From positions 9,610,001 to 9,674,000 of the forward strand of contig OZ316896.1 of assembly GCA_973895155.1 (NCBI GenBank): DNA of 64,000 nt, written 5' to 3'. Below are positions 1 through 12,050 of this stretch, piece by piece (position 1 is the stretch's first letter; each line of letters starts with the position of its first letter). A model generated the notes under the pieces. The model had not been told where the DNA came from. It saw only the letters and a program-made list of their open reading frames with translations, and made no database searches. This stretch comes from Marsupella aquatica. Lineage: Eukaryota; Marchantiophyta. The translations under genes were made by a program, and so were the position numbers.

Positions 1-598
1 TTTCCCCCTTGGAACTGCTTAAGGGCAGAGCTAATTGGGTAGTCTCAAATATTGGTGTTCTCACAAGCGAATCCATGACCAATTCGTCTCTTAAAATGGC
101 CGATCTGAAGGTACCCAAAGCCTGTCATCGCTGTGGACTTCACCTGCTGCTCCTTTTCCCCAATCCCCGCCACGTCATGGCAAGCACTCCGTGATCCATC
201 TGTTGTAGACTTGCGAACTCTAGATGGGGAAGCAAGGGAAGGGAATGGCAGGGCGAGGTCTTCTGCGATTACTGGTACACCGAGACCAGCTATTGGACTC
301 CGTTAGGACCAGTTCGTCTACTTGTGGACACTGACATTCAATGTCTTGACCTGCAATGAATGGATGACTGAATGAGTTCTTCAATTTTGTGAAGATCCAA
401 TTAAATATCATCTCGGTAAAGGTCACGGACACCAGGTGTATGTTGTATGGACCCTCCAGCACAAGTTATCACACCAAGGGCACCGTAGAGTGAGCTCCCA
501 CTGCGAAGATTTGCTGATCATGTTGATTATGAGGGCTTCTGATTTGGATGGATCTTGTGGAAAGACCATTCTTGATGCGGTCTTCCACGAGCTGCCCC
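1..598. other. Intergenic, no gene recognised
   Basis: Only short open frames occur on either strand and none resembles a known protein. No repeat copy elsewhere in the window was recognised. It may hold the end of an upstream transcription unit, but nothing in the sequence shows this. Confidence 0.5.
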
Positions 599-1072
599 TT
601 TGAACTTTGTCCTCAGTTTATTCTTCCTGTGATTAATTACACGTTCTCGTCTTTGAGATGAGAGGGGAAACAATAGAAGGTGAGATGCGGACGGTCCTCA
701 GAGACTCGAAAGACTATTTGACTGGAATCCGCCGGTTCAGCGCTTTAACTGAACTAAAGTCACTTAGAGCATCACATGCATCCCGGTCAAATGGCCTTTT
801 GAGTCCCCTTGAGCGGCCTCAGCATCTCACCTTCCCGTGTTTCTCCTCTTAAAAGAGAGAAAGTATAATTTATTCCAGGGTGAATAAACTTCGAGACAAA
901 GTTGATACAGTGGCACTTGCAGAAATGCATGTGACCACATCAAACAATCTTTCAAGTCCCCTGGGAGCCCTCCGCATCTCACCTTGGATTGCCTCTCCTC
1001 TCATCTCAAAGACTAGGCAATGTAGTTGATCCCAGGGAGAATAAACTCGGGACAAAGTTGCGGTGGTGCTTG
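599..1072. repeat. Three-copy direct/inverted repeat array upstream of CAD
   Basis: A unit of about 115-130 bp occurs three times. Copies at about 783-925 and 947-1072 are in the same orientation, sharing AGTCCCCT, GCATCTCACCTT, CCAGGG(A/T)GAATAAACT and GACAAAGTTG in the same order. The copy at about 602-720 is inverted: it reads CTTTGTCC, then GTTTATTC, then CTTTGAGATGAGAGG, then AGGTGAGATGCGG. The inverted pair could form a long imperfect hairpin. Short open frames here on both strands are products of the repeat, not genes. The array ends about 50 bp before the CAD start codon, so it overlaps the expected promoter or 5' UTR. Confidence 0.75.
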
Positions 1073-1122
1073 TGGTAGGCTAATCCATCCATAGAGCCAA
1101 CCAGCCACCAAAGCCAGGCAAA

Positions 1123-4100
1123 ATGGGCGTGAAGGAAGCTTGGGGATATGCTGCATTCAATAATACTGGCCACCTTAAACCTTTCGTCTTCACTCGGAGG
1201 TATTCAAACAATTTCGATGGTTATTCACTTTCTTTACTTGTGCAGATAACTGTGGTTATTTTCTGTGGGTTAGATTAGACAAAAGTGCCGTGTAAATCTC
1301 TTGCGGATGAAATGATTGCTTGCAAAAACAAAGCAAAGCTGTGTGTTTCGGCAATTCCAATGTTAATGGTGACAGGGAGGGGAAGAGGGAACTCTTTCCC
1401 TTCCACCGAAATGTCCGCACCTAATTTGGTACTTCAATGCTGCGTGAAGTGCTCTAGAGAGGGATCCGAGCAGAAGTAATCAGATCATCAGCAAGACAAT
1501 TGAAACAAAGAAGGGGGCAATGAAAGGCTGACCCAAAGAGAGCCATGCTAACTCGAGCTCTCTAGAAACTAGGATAAAACGCCCACGAGAAAATTACAAA
1601 GTAATGTAGAATTTGTCTCGAGCAAACAGCAATCGCACGGAAAGAAACATTTGCACTTCCGCAAGTGGGCCCTTTCAATCTCAAGACGTCTAGGAACGAC
1701 TAGAAATGTCAGACAGAAAATCAGAAATGCTCAATCAAGTCTATTCAAGAGAGGCGAAGGAAATGAAATTCACACTTTCGGAAAGAGATCCGTGGAAATC
1801 TCAAGCTCTCTCCGAGAATAATCAATTAACAAGGGAAACTGACGACAGTGGAATAGGCAGCAATTCCTTGATGATTTGGTTTGCTTTTCATTTTGCGAGA
1901 GCAGTAAATCCGGAATAATGCAAGTCTTGCCGCTTTTTAAGGATGCTCAAAAAGTCCAAGCGCTTGCACTTAAACACGATACTCACCGCTATCATTGTTT
2001 TGAAGGGTCTCTTAAATTTCTGAATTTCCGCATTGTAAGACACTGGATCGCCTGTTGAATGAGCAGAGCAACACGTCCTGAAGATGTCTGTTTCAAGATC
2101 AAATTTTGTGGAATCTGCCACACCGATTTGCATCAGATCAAAGATGATTGGAAAGAACTTCCAGCAACGTATCCAATGGTGCCAGGGTCAGTTTCCAACT
2201 TTCATGAGATCTTTGGAACAATTTTGTTTGGAGACCTTATTCTAGTCAGAAACAAGGATTGCGTGTCAGATGACTTGTACTAGAATGAAGGCAATTCATG
2301 TAGTGATTATTTTGGTCTTTTATGAGACTTGTGGCTTGATGCCCTCGCTTAAAATTAACCCAGAGGTTCAATTGTTATGAGCCCAACCGTTGCTGTTGGA
2401 CCGGATTGCCGCTGTGGAGGGATCGTCACGTGAAGTTGCCAAAGTGAAATGGTTCATGTGATTTCAGTTTGTCCTTTTCCTTGGAAGATAACAGTTTTGG
2501 TTTTTTAATTTGTTGGTACTGACTCTTGTCGTGTCACGGTTGGCAACATTTCGACAAGCAGTCATGAGTTGGTGGGCATATGTTGCGAAATCGGATGTGA
2601 TGTGAAGAATTTCAAAGTGGGAGACAGAGTCGGTGTTGGCTGCATAGTCAACAGCTGTGGATCGTGTGACCATTGCAAGAGGCATCTAGAGCAGTACTGT
2701 GACAGGAAGTTCGTGTGGACATACAATGACAAGGATATATATGTTGATGGGCAAATAACATATGGTGGCTACTCCACTATCATGGTTATTCCTGAAAGGT
2801 AAGGTAGTAACCTATCGTTTTACATGTTGTTTCTTCTTTATAAATAAATTCGTGTGGCTGGATTCTGCAACAGGAAGTTGTGGTTCGTAGTCTATGCTGA
2901 TAAACTGACACTACCCAGTCTTGGAGAATGAGCTACAATGAAAGTGGTGGACCGATGGCAACATTGATACAATCTCATCATCTGGCCCTGTTTCAGGTAT
3001 TGTCTAAAGATTCCAGAGGCGCTGCCATTGGATGCAGCTGCACCATTACTCTGTGCGGGTGTGACAGTCTACAGTCCCATGAAGCATTATGAAATGGAGA
3101 AAGGGGGTAAGAACTTTGGTGTGATCGGTTTGGGTGGGCTGGGATACATGGCAGCCAAGTTCGCCAAAGCATTTAACATGAGAATAACTGTTATCAGTAC
3201 ATCGCCCAGCAAGGAGCAGGAAGCGCGGCACAGCTTACGTGCAGACCACTTCGTTGTTAGCACATGCCAAAAATCTATGAAAGTACGTCTTTTCTCCATC
3301 CAAATGATGCACCGAATGTCACGTTTGATGTAGGGCTAAGGGTCGCCTTCACTCATACATGAGCTCCTTTCAATTCTGGCGGACTCCATGGACTGACTTA
3401 TCGAACATATATCTCTAGCTGATGATCATGACTTCGCTGATGATATGACTGCACCGTGGGGTCTTGCAAAGTTTTGATTCTTGCAAGACTTTCTGCACCC
3501 CAGCAGAAGTTCTGAATGTTCTTTGTAACTCCTGTCCTCGATGGTATCAGGCAAGGTGGCCGTTTGAGTCCCATCTCCTGTGGGTGGGGGCATGAGAGCA
3601 TACAATTGATGTCCAGAACCCTCGTAGAAGTTGATATCTGATGCACCAGATGTAAGGTTCTCGAATTGGAGCACTGGAATGGAGATCAGATACCCAAAAA
3701 GGATGGTGTCATATGAAGCTTGACCTCGAATCTCAATTCATGCATTGATTTCATGTTGCGTTAAGATTTCTACCTTTTGCAACTTCCGGCGAGAAGGATA
3801 TGGGAGACTTGGTCCATAACCCCAGTAGCTGTTGTCATGATCATAATTTGTGGGTTTGTGATGACGTGTTCACAGGCAGCTCAAAAGTCATTAGATTTCA
3901 TCATCGACACGGTGTCTGCTGAGCATTCCATGGATCACTATCTTCCACTTCTCAAAACCAATGGCAAGATTGTGCTTGTTGGGATACCTGCTAAGCCCTT
4001 GCAAGTCTCAGCATTCAACCTTCATGCTGGTAAGATGGACACCATTTCTCAATCTTATTACATCATGTGAATTAAACGGTCCACGGACGGTACAATAATG

Positions 4101-4355
4101 TTCAATGACCAAGCTGGATTGTGGATCTTCATTGCAGCACGACGATGCGTTGGAGGTAGTCTTATTGGCGGCATAAGAGAAACTCAAGAGATGCTCAACT
4201 TCTGTGGCAAGCATCATATATTTTGCAAAATTGAAAAGATTCCCTTTGATTACCTGAACGAAGCCATGAAAAGACTTGCAAAGTCAGATGTGAAATATCG
4301 ATTTGTGATTGACGTTGCAAACTCTACCCCACCTGAGTATCGACCCCAATGCTAG
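1123..4355 (+). CDS. CAD: Cinnamyl-alcohol dehydrogenase-like, six exons, 363 aa
   Basis: This zinc- and NADPH-dependent medium-chain dehydrogenase is expected to reduce cinnamaldehydes or related aldehydes to alcohols in the cytosol (phenylpropanoid pathway). I assembled exons 1123-1199, 2067-2186, 2562-2798, 2997-3282, 3876-4029 and 4138-4355. All introns are GT-AG, and the joined frame is 1092 nt, exactly 364 codons including TAG. Catalytic zinc ligands are C43 (CGICH), H67-E68 (GHE) and C164. Structural zinc cysteines are C98, C101, C104 and C112, in canonical CAD spacing. The nucleotide-binding motif GLGGLG is at 189-194; the more common form is GLGGVG. The length matches the family (about 357-365 aa). 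The first exon was found from its protein match (starts MGVKEAWGYAA), because it is too short to stand out as an open frame. The lower-certainty junction is exon 5 to 6, which gives NLHAARRCVGG. Substrate preference is not readable: lignin-type CAD and general CAD-like reductases share all these motifs. Confidence 0.9.
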
Positions 4356-5829
4356 TTCAACTCAAAAGAGTCAAACAGCACATTACGAGTCTTCAACTTA
4401 GCTCATCATACACTTACTTCCCAAGCACCATTGCGTGATGAGATTAAATACACAGGCCCCAACTTCATGGTCATTTCTAATTGCCATACACACACCAAAT
4501 AAAACATGGATACTAGAAAAAAATTTGAGAAGTACTTCAAAAACAAAATGAGTGCCTTCCTGTGAATGAATTGGGCAGAAGCTCTTTATTTCCAAAGCAT
4601 GTCCAACTTACAATAAATGTGCAGAAGTAACAAAATGACGTTAGTTGTAACTGAAATGCACCATTTGAGTACCACAAAGACTGGCGCCACGATAGTTAGG
4701 CTGGCAATAAACTTAGGGTTCAATCTTGAACGATAATGCATCAGCAGGATGGGGTCTTCATCCATTCCCATTCGGAAAAGCTCAAACTTTCTGGCATTCT
4801 TAATCAAACATCACAAATTGATCAATAATCCATCTAAACCCTGAATTGATCGTGCTGCCATTCTTGTCAAGTACAGTCACACTAAACTTGGATCCTGGGA
4901 GATGGAGGAGTATGTCCGACGCTGTCAAAATTATGGAGGCAGAATTAAATCACTGAAAATGCATTCCTAGATGCTCATCCGACAAAATGTAGCAAATATG
5001 AATTTTGGGGAATGATGTCAATATTGTTTGTTCTACGACGGTAATCTGTTGAACTTGAGCACCAAACACTTATCACACAGCTGCAAGACGAGAAGCAAAC
5101 ACCCCAACGTCAAGACAGAAGAAATTGAGAATTCCATCTTCCAATGTCCGTAAAAGTTGAATGCACTGCTCTAAGAAAAAATTCATTTCGAGAAACGAAA
5201 AAGAGTTGCATCCACTGAAATATGCATGAGCATAATTGAAATCAGCTCTATATGACCTCCTTAAGGACCAAGACAGGCGACAATGACGTATAGCAAATTC
5301 GAGTAAGACTCACAGCAATGGATGACCTTAAATTGGGATGGAAAGAATGTGGGGACCATACTGCTCACGCTCAAGTTGTTTGGGTTCTTTTGGTCGCCCT
5401 TCAAAGTGGTTCTGACCCCTAAACCAAGACACCCACATGGCAGTGCTTGCAAACACGTTCCTTAGTCAATTCAGGTAGACAGGGGTGACTTGTGACCAAT
5501 TGACAACTGGTCTCAAGTTCAATCCTGGGCAGTGTCCCTCCTACAATTGGTGTTGCTCCAGCTTCAGTTTATAAATGGGTTCTGCTTGAAACTCATCTCG
5601 GGCGGGCTCAATGTGAAAATAACATCAGTGGTCGCCCCAGGAAGCCAGTTGCAGGGCTGGCACTTCGGTGGTTTCCATTTTTCTTTTAAATCCATAATGT
5701 ATACTTCTCCATAAGAGCACCAAAATTGTAAAGGGAAAAATCATGAAGTTAAGTTTCTGAAGTTAAAGCCCCGATGGACCTGCATGTTGTCCATGAAACC
5801 CTGATGGATATACCATACCTCCATGGACT
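4356..5829. other. Intergenic downstream of CAD
   Basis: This probably contains the CAD 3' UTR, then AT-rich sequence without a recognisable gene. At 5515-5525 the sequence AAGTTCAATCC resembles a tRNA B box, but no complete tRNA fold is visible around it. Confidence 0.5.
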
Positions 5830-5859
5830 GGATCAAAACATAAAGGTATGTTTTGATCC
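5830..5859. repeat. Perfect 13-bp hairpin
   Basis: GGATCAAAACATA at 5830-5842 is followed by a 4-base loop (AAGG) and its exact reverse complement at 5847-5859. This could be the tip of a foldback MITE. No wider terminal repeat was confirmed. Confidence 0.7.
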
Positions 5860-6386
5860 ACATAATTAGTCTAGCCATTTTTCTAGAGTTTAGTAAAAAA
5901 GGTAAAATGTAAATTACATTTATATCCTTACAAAAATACCTTATCTGGTCTTCATGGTAAATGAAATTTTGAGTAGATTGAGTGCTTCACATTTTACTGT
6001 AATTTGTTGAATGATAAAAAACCAAATGAGCTTAATTTCCAAAAAAAAATTATAAAGTGTCAAGCCCTATTGGAAGCTCTGTCAGCCCGATTGGAAACCT
6101 GAAATCCCACGATTACCCTCACTGGGCTCTGTTCTACACTTGGAACTTTACCTTGAGCTTAAAACCACTTGACAAGTTTATCCTTGTATCATCATGGGCA
6201 TGGTTTGGTTGACAAATGGTTTGTCCAAGAGTGTTCTGGGCCCTCATAATGCACAGGCCAGGCTGGCCCATCTATTTTGAGAACCTTGCATGATCTGAAA
6301 AGTACAATATCATTATCACTAGAAAATGATTGTATAATAGGCTTAGTATTGATCAAAATCAATACTCTCCTAAGTTTGACTATGTG

Positions 6387-6523
6387 TTAAATCTACGTCA
6401 ACTTAATGCGGTCCGTACACCAGAACATAAACCAATACACTATATTTATGATCTACAAATTGAGTGATTTGAACAACATGTGTCTTGGTTTATGTTCTGG
6501 TTGTACGGTTGACGTAGATTTAA
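6387..6523. repeat. Long imperfect inverted repeat (MITE-like foldback)
   Basis: The left arm at 6387-6434 runs from TTAAATCTACGTCAA to CCAGAACATAAACCA. The right arm at 6486-6523 is its reverse complement, with about 10 nt extra in the left arm. The arms are separated by about 50 bp of AT-rich DNA. Both ends begin with TTAA-type sequence, which some MITE families use as target. No transposase is present. Confidence 0.7.
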
Positions 6524-8086
6524 CGTACGCACGGTGTAAGTTTGTGGCTCAGTAGGGGTTTAGTTCTTTTCCCATTTGGACACTAGGGCTTTTTGGCTCT
6601 TTGGGTTTCCCATTGTTCCCATTGTTTGCCCCCTTTACTTGGGTTTTTGGCCTTGGGATCCTGTCTCTTGGTAAGGGGCTTCTGTTCTTCTGCAGTGATT
6701 TGTATATTTTGATAGAGAGAGCAAATCTGTGCCCTCTTCAATTATTTTTGAAAACTTTACTTGGTAGGTTCAAAGGTATTATCACCGTCCAGGTTGAGCT
6801 TTGTGGCTTACAGTCACCCTCTAGCTAACACAGTCTGCCAAGTAGATCCCAACACCCATTTCCTTCCATGTGTTATTGGATTCACAACCCACCTTATGCA
6901 ATTAAGCTTAGTTTGGTCCTGGGTTTAGTAATGATCTGGAGAAAGTCATTAACTTGAATGGTCATGATGAGATTTGATGTGATGAGGATACACTTTATGG
7001 GGTAACTTGACTTTCCTTGGAATGTGAATTCAATGAAGGTGTGTTTTAGGTAAAGCTATCCTGGGAATTGTTTTGAGTAAGGCCCAACTTGGGCTTTCAT
7101 TTTGGACATCCAACCACAAGAAGAGCATTAACTTACTTTAGTCTATACCAGAAATTTCCTGAAGTAGTGTCTAGAGAAAGTGAGAATGTCCTGCTCATAA
7201 TAGAGTTAATGCTAAAGTGGCTCCTTAATGATTTGTTACTCCAAGAAATCACGCAATTTACCACCACATTTATGGGCAAGGATTAAAGTACAGTCAACAA
7301 TGCATAATTGCATCAATTCTGGAAGCACTTATCTTATGCACAGTTCATCGTTCTTTCTGCTTTGTTCATCCTGCCTTTGCTCTCTCACTACAATAGTGCT
7401 CCTACTCAAAATCTGGATTACCCTCTCTTCTCCATAATTAAAGCACCAATCTATATAACTAATTGCAAACTGTAGCTAGAGTTTGGATCTAGATTTCTAG
7501 AGTGAAGGATCTAGATTTCTAGAGTGAAGCCTCTAGACTGTAACTTTAGATAGAGACAAAACTAAGGACGACAAAACTGAAAGTGAAATGTATGCCAAAA
7601 ACAGGGATGGGGGCAAAGATGAAGGGAAGCAACATAGATTTTTTTGTAAGGCTTTTTTTTTTTCTTACCTGTATTTAAGTTCAAGGACTGGGTAATGAGG
7701 CTACAGTAGTACTTACACAGAGAAAAAGTGTTAGGGTTTGCATTATTAAGCTGCATTTGTTTGCTCGGTCCAGTCTTGACTCTTCACAAAGTGTCACTGC
7801 CACACCCCCTCCCCCAGCCCCCTACAGTAGTGTTCCCACTAAGAATCTGGATTACCCTCTCTTCTCCACATAGCAAAAAATTACTAGGGCATCTCAAAGC
7901 TTCAAACTTAAAGGAATCGTCATAATTTTCTTCACAAGATATATGTAAATGTTTTTAAAATTTCTTTTCACTAGCATCTGGAGTGACTAATGTTAATGGC
8001 ATACTACCAATCTTTATGGCTAAAAGTTTTGCACTATGAATTTGGTAGTCTGTAAGTTTTTGTGTCTGTAACCCCTAATTGCAGGG
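6524..8086. other. Intergenic with local duplications
   Basis: There is no gene. A 21-bp unit containing GATCTAGATTTCTAGAGTGAA is repeated at about 7486-7527. A segment with 'GTGCTCCTACTCA..ATCTGGATTACCCTCTC' at about 7394-7433 recurs at about 7831-7868. A segment at 7740-7790 (CATTATTAAGCTGCATTTG, then GCTCGGTC and TCTTGACTC) recurs at 8394-8452. About 7990-8110 also resembles 38810-38935, so it is part of a dispersed repeat. Confidence 0.55.
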
Positions 8087-8412
8087 TTAAGGTCCATCAA
8101 ATTCTGATCTTTGAGACTCCCTGTTAATTATTAAGTTCCATTAGTCTGAGTCAAGGTCCATCAAATTCTGAGCTTTGAGACACCCTTTTAATTATTAAGT
8201 TGCATTCACCTGAGTTAAGGTCATCAAATTCTGAGTTTTGAGACTCCCTATGAATTATTAAGTGGCATTTGTTATTGATTATTAATTCTGAGTTTTGAGG
8301 CCTCCTATGAATTATTAAGTTGCATTTGCTATTAATTCTAAGTTTTGAGACGCCCCATTGATTATTAATTCTGAGTTTTGAGACTCCCTCTATGCATTAT
8401 TAAGCTGCATTC
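8087..8412. repeat. Degenerate tandem minisatellite, about 60-bp unit
   Basis: The pattern AAGGTCCATCAAATTCTGAG, then TTTGAGACTCCC, then GAATTATTAAGTTGCATT recurs five to six times with point changes and internal deletions. Later units shorten to about 50 bp. The array runs directly into the simple repeats upstream of SAR1. Confidence 0.8.
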
Positions 8413-8417
8413 GTTCG

Positions 8418-9085
8418 CTCGGTCTGGTCTGGTCTGGTCGGTCTTGACTCTTGACCGAGTCTCGGTTTTTTTCTTGCTTTGCTTTGCTTTGTTTTGTTTG
8501 TCGCTGCGCCAACTAGTGCTCCCACTCGTTGCCCGTCGTCATTGCTGTTGTTGCTGGCTCTCTGGTTGGCTCCTCTGGTCCAGACCAGACCAGACCAGAC
8601 CAGACCAGACCAGACCAGACCAGACCAGACCAGAGGAGAGGGAGCCGAGCAGAGCCGAGCAGAGCAGAGCCGAGGAGAAGAGAGCAGAGGAAAGGAGGGG
8701 AGCTCCTCTTTCCCGTCGTCATTCCTGCGTTTCTTTCTTTCCTTCCAGGTGTGCGGTGCTGTCCTGCCCTGCTCTCTGGCCGTGGCTTCGGCGTGTTGGA
8801 TGTGGAGCGAGGAGTGAAGTACGTTGCCGGATCGCAAGGCAACGGAAGGTAAGGGAAGGCAAGGGGAAAGCGCTGGTGGTGCTGAGGAATACCCACATTC
8901 TTCATTTGTTCGCTGGACTGGTGTGGAGCCAGAAATCGAGGGTAGCAGTGGAACGGAAAGGAGGGTAAAATCGAAGTGTGCGACGTTTGCAACGCAGTGG
9001 AGTGGAGTGGCGTGGAGTGGAGTGGAGTGGGGAGGCAGGTCGGTGGACGGGCGGACGGACGGACGAGGAGGCAGGGAGGGGAGCA
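8418..9085. repeat. Stacked short tandem repeats in the SAR1 5' region
   Basis: Short G/C-rich arrays follow one another: GGTCT units at about 8418-8440, ten CAGAC units at 8581-8630, AGCAGAGCCG-type units at about 8645-8700, GGAGT units at about 8995-9031, and GGAC units at about 9042-9068. The GGTCT array is complementary to the CAGAC array, so the two could pair about 150 nt apart. Long open frames across this stretch on both strands encode only repeat-derived peptides and are not annotated as genes. The position suggests promoter or 5' UTR of SAR1. Confidence 0.8.
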
Positions 9086-9255
9086 AGGAAGGAAGAAAAG
9101 AAGCGAGACGGTGTGTGGATGTTTGGGAAGGAAAGAGGAAGGCAATAATTTCTGGAGGAGGGCAAGGAGACGGGCGCTCTCTTTGAGCGTGAATCTAGGG
9201 AAGTAGTAGGGTTGATCTTTAAGGTCGTGGGAGGGGAAGGAGAAGGGGAGAAGAG

Positions 9256-10602
9256 ATGTTTTTGTTCGATTGGTTTTACAGTGTGCTAGCGACGCTAGGG
9301 CTATGGCAGAAGGAGGCAAAAATCTTGTTCCTGGGATTGGACAACGCCGGGAAAACGACTCTCTTGCACATGCTCAAGGATGAGGTACGTGTGTTCGCGT
9401 GTGCGTGTGCGTGTGTCTGGGTTCGGTCTTCTTGGATCTTCTCGCTTTCGGGTCTGCCTAATTTGTCCCAGGTTGTCGGACAAGCTTTGTGATGCTTGCT
9501 TGTGTCTTCTATGGAGGGAGTTGAGCCGCTATGAATGGTTTGTGTTGTTGGTTTCCTTGCCTTAACATATGGATGGAGTTTTCAGAGCCAGCCGGCTTGA
9601 CTCTGTGGATAGAGAGGTCTAGGGATCTATATCGGAAGTGAGCTCGAGACGTTCATGCGAGGGGTTGGTCTGTCACCTTCCGTTGCACACAATCGACTTG
9701 CATGCTCGTCGTGTCTGTGAGAGGATGGCTGGTAGCGTCATGGCGGGCAGATCCTGCGCGTCTTACGCCTTCGCTTCAATCTATCAGTTAGAAAATGTCT
9801 CTGTAGTCTTACACATGTTCTTGAGGGTTTCGGTAGCTTTCGCCTGTGTGTGGGATACTTGTCTGGATGGAATGGCTAAAGGTGGGCGAAATGAGCGTGG
9901 TTATTGAGGCGATGGTAAGAGGGGGCTGCGGTGTGGGATTCCTTCTGGCAATTCATGTGACGATTTGACCTATACTAGCTCAGAGACATAGTGTCGGCTT
10001 GCTTATTGGCAGCTGTGTTTAATTTTTCCTGCAGCGGTTAGCTCAGCATCAACCTACGCAGTATCCCACGTCGGAGGAGTTGAGCATCGGAAAAATCAAG
10101 TTCAAAGCATTTGACTTGGGCGGTCACCAGATTGCCCGTCGAGTCTGGAAGGACTACTATGCCAAGGTATTACTTCCTTTCTTCCCTTTCTTTCCTTCCT
10201 TCCTCAACTCAAGTTGAAGTGTCTGAGCTCTCATGCAAAATCTATCAGTGCAGGTCATCAACGATGATGTGGCATGTGCAGGTGGATGGCATCGTCTATC
10301 TTGTGGATGCAGCCGACAAGGAGAGGTTCGCGGAGTCTAAGAAGGAGCTCGATGCCCTTCTCTCCGATGATTCTCTGGCTCAGGTTCCGTTTTTAGTTTT
10401 GGGAAATAAAATTGATATTCCCTATGCAGCTTCTGAGGATGAACTACGGTATTCTCTGGGGTTAACAAACTACACGACCGGAAAAGGGAAGGTCAACCTA
10501 GGCGAAACAAATATGAGGCCAATTGAAGTTTTCATGTGCAGTATTGTTCGTAAGATGGGCTACGGAGAAGGCATTAAGTGGATGTCCCAGTACATCAAGT
10601 AA
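9256..10602 (+). CDS. SAR1: SAR1-type small GTPase, three exons, 193 aa
   Basis: SAR1 is the GTPase that starts COPII coat assembly at ER exit sites. Exons are 9256-9384, 10035-10166 and 10282-10602. Both introns are GT-AG and phase 0, giving 193 residues, the family's usual length. The N-terminus [17 protein letters not shown] is the aromatic amphipathic helix that inserts in the ER membrane on GTP binding. GTPase motifs are GLDNAGKT (27-34), DLGGH (70-74, with the hydrolysis-promoting H74), NKID (129-132) and a C-terminal [12 protein letters not shown] segment carrying the guanine-contact region. It lacks an N-myristoylation glycine, as expected for SAR1 and unlike ARF. All motifs are intact. 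The start is the first ATG in frame and matches family N-termini. Confidence 0.96.
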
Positions 10603-12050
10603 AATGTTGCAGGTCCCGGTTGTTTGCTTTGGGTAGTGTCCATATCTTTGCGTTTCTAGGTCTACAGCATTGAAGAACCCCTGTTTGCTGCACGAGACAG
10701 CGAAGGTCTTGTTTGGACTGTTACAACGTTTGACTTCCGCCAATTTGCGGACGGAGACTGGTTGGACATATTTTGCAGTCTCCATCTGTTCGTGAATCAA
10801 CAGGCCCAGAGGTTGAGTGCTAGCTGCAGGCACACATCTTATTCTGCTTACGTCTTTGTTGCCGGTTAGTTAAAGGGTATTACAATTTAAACGACGTCCA
10901 TTCACATATTGGTATATTCAGTTATTTGGTCTTTCACAGGCTCGAAGGTCTGGTCGTGTCGTATAATGGTGCCTGAGTGATTACTTTTGTCATTCAAACT
11001 ATCCATCTTGCGTTAAAGTTTTTTCATTCTTCCCCGTTGTGATCACAGTGCAGTTCTGAAACATTAAGACTTAATGCTCTTGTGTCTACGTTGGTCATTC
11101 ATCTCAGCATTTCTAGGAGTATTTTTTGTTTACGGGTGATTCAAATTGGGGCAAAATTTAGTACCTGTGAAAGGCTTGTACTTCCTGCCAACAGATGTTT
11201 GATGGGGTTTCATCCAGTTCAGTTATGTCCCGGCCAAGCTGCAGTTGACAGTCTTCCAAAGCTGAAGATTTGTTTTCTTTGAAATCCACGGCATTTGCCC
11301 GAAGTGGGTATTCTTTTTTGAGAAGTGAATATGCAAGTCCGTATCAATATGATTTGGCCGGAAAGGGCATTCGTGGTGATGTCTTCTTTCCGGAAGACAT
11401 CCTCGGAAAGGTTTTTTTAACAACAGCAGCTATTCACAAGCTGCTATCGCAGTGGCCTGGGTGGCCCGGAAAACCGGAGCTTGTTCTGCATTCAGTATCA
11501 TTCCAGATATTGTCAAGTGTACACTTTTTGACAGGGCAGGGCCGAGTCCTTCAGCCTCTGTGCACCATTAGGTGCTTGTGTGCTAGCTTTTTAGAGAGGT
11601 GACTGTCATCGTTGGATGTAACTAGCAGCTGCCCTGCCGCACTTTCTGCAATCGTCAACCTTCAGACGGGCATTTATTGAAACACTTGCCACTATGACCC
11701 TCAAATTAGTATTAAGTAACCTGGGCCATGAGAAGGAAAGGTTTGGGGTAGGGATGGTTTACCACACCTATCATCTGTTCATGCGATGGGCCACTTGTGA
11801 TGGCCTGAAATTCAAGTAAGCAGCATTTGTTCCCCGTGTACAAAAGGTACAATAGCAATTTGAGATGCTGACCGAGAGAAGGGGTGCATCGTCTTTTGGC
11901 GGAGGGAGCGTTTTCTTGGATATTCATACACCATTGCAGTATGGGAGTTCTGTGTGACGGATTTAGGACAGAATGAGGATAACTTAGAATCTTGAATTCG
12001 ACTCGATTTGGAAGACTTGAATTGCAGTTAGATTTCCAGTGAAATATACA
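10603..12050. other. SAR1 3' region and intergenic
   Basis: No second gene is recognisable. Open frames here (for example around 11270-11602) lack family resemblance. The first several hundred bases are probably SAR1 3' UTR. Confidence 0.5.

Noticed and set aside
8378-9319. Several long open frames on both strands upstream of SAR1 (up to 268 codons)
   Set aside because: They run through pentamer and GA-rich repeats, overlap each other on opposite strands, and encode low-complexity peptides.
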